From the NCBI GenBank assembly GCA_028687525.1, contig JAQTZX010000068.1:1-7031 (forward strand): 7,031 nucleotides of DNA. Reading direction: 5' to 3'. The notes under the pieces are model-generated. The model saw only the letters and a program-made list of their open reading frames with translations. It was not told where the DNA came from and did no database searches. This stretch comes from Candidatus Omnitrophota bacterium (GTDB lineage: Bacteria; Omnitrophota; Gorgyraeia; Gygaellales; Profunditerraquicolaceae). Positions within the stretch are counted from its first letter, which is position 1, and every line of letters starts with the position of its first letter. This document shows positions 5,996 through 7,031 of this stretch, in pieces. The translations under genes were made by a program, and so were the position numbers.

Positions 5996-7031
5996 TTATA
6001 TACCGGCTCTTTTAAGCCGGTCAACCGCTTCCTGTATCTTTTTCACGTCGACGGTGACCGCAAAGCGTATATATCCTTCGCCGTATTTGCCGAAACCCAC
6101 GCCCGGAGTAGCCACGATATCCGCCTTTTCAAGAAGTTTACCGGCGAAATCCATGGAGTTCTCTTTCCCGGGGATCTTCGACCAGACATAAAAAGTGGCC
6201 GGCGGTTTCCTGATATTCCATCCCAGGGCGTTCAGCCCGTCCACCAGGCAGTCCCGCCGCTTTTGGTACATCGCGCACATTTTCCGGATATGCTCATCCT
6301 GGCCTTTGATAGCCGCCACGCCCGCCAACTGAACAGCGGAGAAAATGCCGGAATCGATATTTGATTTCACCTTGGCCAATGCCCCCACCAGATTCTTATT
6401 GCCGCAGGCCCAGCCTACGCGCCATCCGGTCATATTGCACGTTTTGGAAAGAGAATGAAATTCTACAGCCACCTCCGAGGCTCCTTCGACTTCCAGAAAA
6501 CTTGCCGGCTTATAACCGTCATAAGCCATCTCCGAATAGGCCAGGTCGGACACCACGATCAATTTGTTCTGAAGCGCGAATTTAACCACTGCTTTGTAGA
6601 AATCCGCGTTTGCCGCCGCTCCGGTAGGATTATTAGGATAGTTAATATAGATAACCCGCGCTTTTTTCAAAACAGATGCGGGGATCTTTTTAAGATCGGG
6701 AAGAAAACCGTTCTTTTCCAACAAAGGCATAAGATAGGGTTTTCCCCCCGCGAAAATAGTCCCTCCTTTATAGGGAGGATAACAAGGATCGGGAACAAGC
6801 GAATAATCGCCCGTATTAAGAAAGGCCAGCGGGAAATGAGCAATCCCTTCTTTGGAACCTATCAACGGAATGATCTCGCTTCCCGGATCAAGAGAAACAT
6901 TAAAACGCCGCCGGTACCACTCCGCGATCGACTCGCGCAGTACCGGCATGCCCTGGTCAAGAGCGTACCGGTGCGTGGCCGGATCCTGCGCGGCTTTATA
7001 TAACGCCCGGATTATAAAATCAGGGGTAGGC
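5996..7031 (-). CDS. dapL: LL-diaminopimelate aminotransferase, 5' end cut by the window edge
   Basis: This is a fold-type I, PLP-dependent aminotransferase. DapL converts tetrahydrodipicolinate directly to LL-diaminopimelate with glutamate as amino donor, bypassing the succinylase or acetylase route to lysine and meso-DAP for peptidoglycan. The frame stays open to the right edge: 27 codons precede the first internal Met (6949) and include PTPDFII and HRYALDQG, which are conserved substrate-domain segments. So 344 residues are visible and roughly 40 are missing. Motifs counted from that Met: NYPNNPTG (103-110), SDLAY (134-138) with the PLP-contacting Asp135, and SLSKTCNMTGWRVGW (166-180). Lys169 (codon 6443-6445) binds PLP, and Arg295 in YIRFA should bind the substrate carboxylate. 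Cys171 stands where Tyr or Phe is common. The FHSLSKT-NMTGWR pattern favours DapL over general aspartate aminotransferases, but I cannot exclude a relative with another substrate. Confidence 0.85.
   Translation of the reverse strand, partial: PTPDFIIRALYKAAQDPATHRYALDQGMPVLRESIAEWYRRRFNVSLDPGSEIIPLIGSKEGIAHFPLAFLNTGDYSLVPDPCYPPYKGGTIFAGGKPYLMPLLEKNGFLPDLKKIPASVLKKARVIYINYPNNPTGAAANADFYKAVVKFALQNKLIVVSDLAYSEMAYDGYKPASFLEVEGASEVAVEFHSLSKTCNMTGWRVGWACGNKNLVGALAKVKSNIDSGIFSAVQLAGVAAIKGQDEHIRKMCAMYQKRRDCLVDGLNALGWNIRKPPATFYVWSKIPGKENSMDFAGKLLEKADIVATPGVGFGKYGEGYIRFAVTVDVKKIQEAVDRLKRAGI

Noticed and set aside
6002..6021. Hairpin with a 7-bp stem (ACCGGCT/AGCCGGT) and 6-nt loop at the end of dapL
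   Set aside because: It lies inside the last codons of the gene and is not followed by a T tract, so it is not a convincing terminator, and folK follows closely in the same direction.
6455..7003. 182-codon plus-strand open frame opposite dapL
   Set aside because: It is antisense to the conserved PLP-binding region of the aminotransferase and has no recognisable domain or ribosome binding site.

Overview
The window is gene-dense, and every protein-coding gene I accept lies on the minus strand. The base composition looks near-balanced by eye. The gene families are bacterial housekeeping and cofactor genes. Three things together suggest an uncultivated environmental bacterium: an LL-diaminopimelate aminotransferase, an aspartate dehydrogenase in place of aspartate oxidase, and a GGGGACGGTTC-type repeat. 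Candidatus Omnitrophota (OP3) is my best guess. It rests on overall impression and memory, not on a marker gene, so the lineage call is weak.

Reading in the direction of transcription (right to left), a compact gene train starts beyond the right edge. It contains dapL (5996-7031, 5' end missing), folK (5427-5966), panC (4564-5424), an L-aspartate dehydrogenase gene of the nadX type (3704-4528) and an 80-residue duplicated lysine-rich small protein (3418-3660). Gaps are 2 to 43 bp, so this is probably one operon. The four enzymes serve lysine/peptidoglycan, folate, pantothenate/CoA and NAD synthesis, and three of the four products depend on aspartate-derived carbon. The small protein at the end has a near-perfect Shine-Dalgarno sequence and no recognised function.

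The operon ends at a striking nested palindrome (3296-3408). It is built from four copies of a GGGGACGGTTC unit, two full and two degenerate, placed symmetrically around a 24-nt loop. It resembles a bidirectional intrinsic terminator and also a dispersed repeat element. It ends only 7 nt before the real uvrA start codon, and it creates a false 19-residue N-terminal extension if uvrA is called from the longest frame. uvrA (487-3288) is complete, with all ATPase and zinc motifs, but has no visible Shine-Dalgarno or promoter.

Downstream of uvrA a clear sigma70-type promoter (401-429) drives a TTG-started exported TPR protein (1-349), cut off by the left edge. There is no RNA gene, CRISPR array, transposase or other stretch over 300 bp without a gene. 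The most unusual items are the nested repeat next to uvrA and the duplicated small protein.
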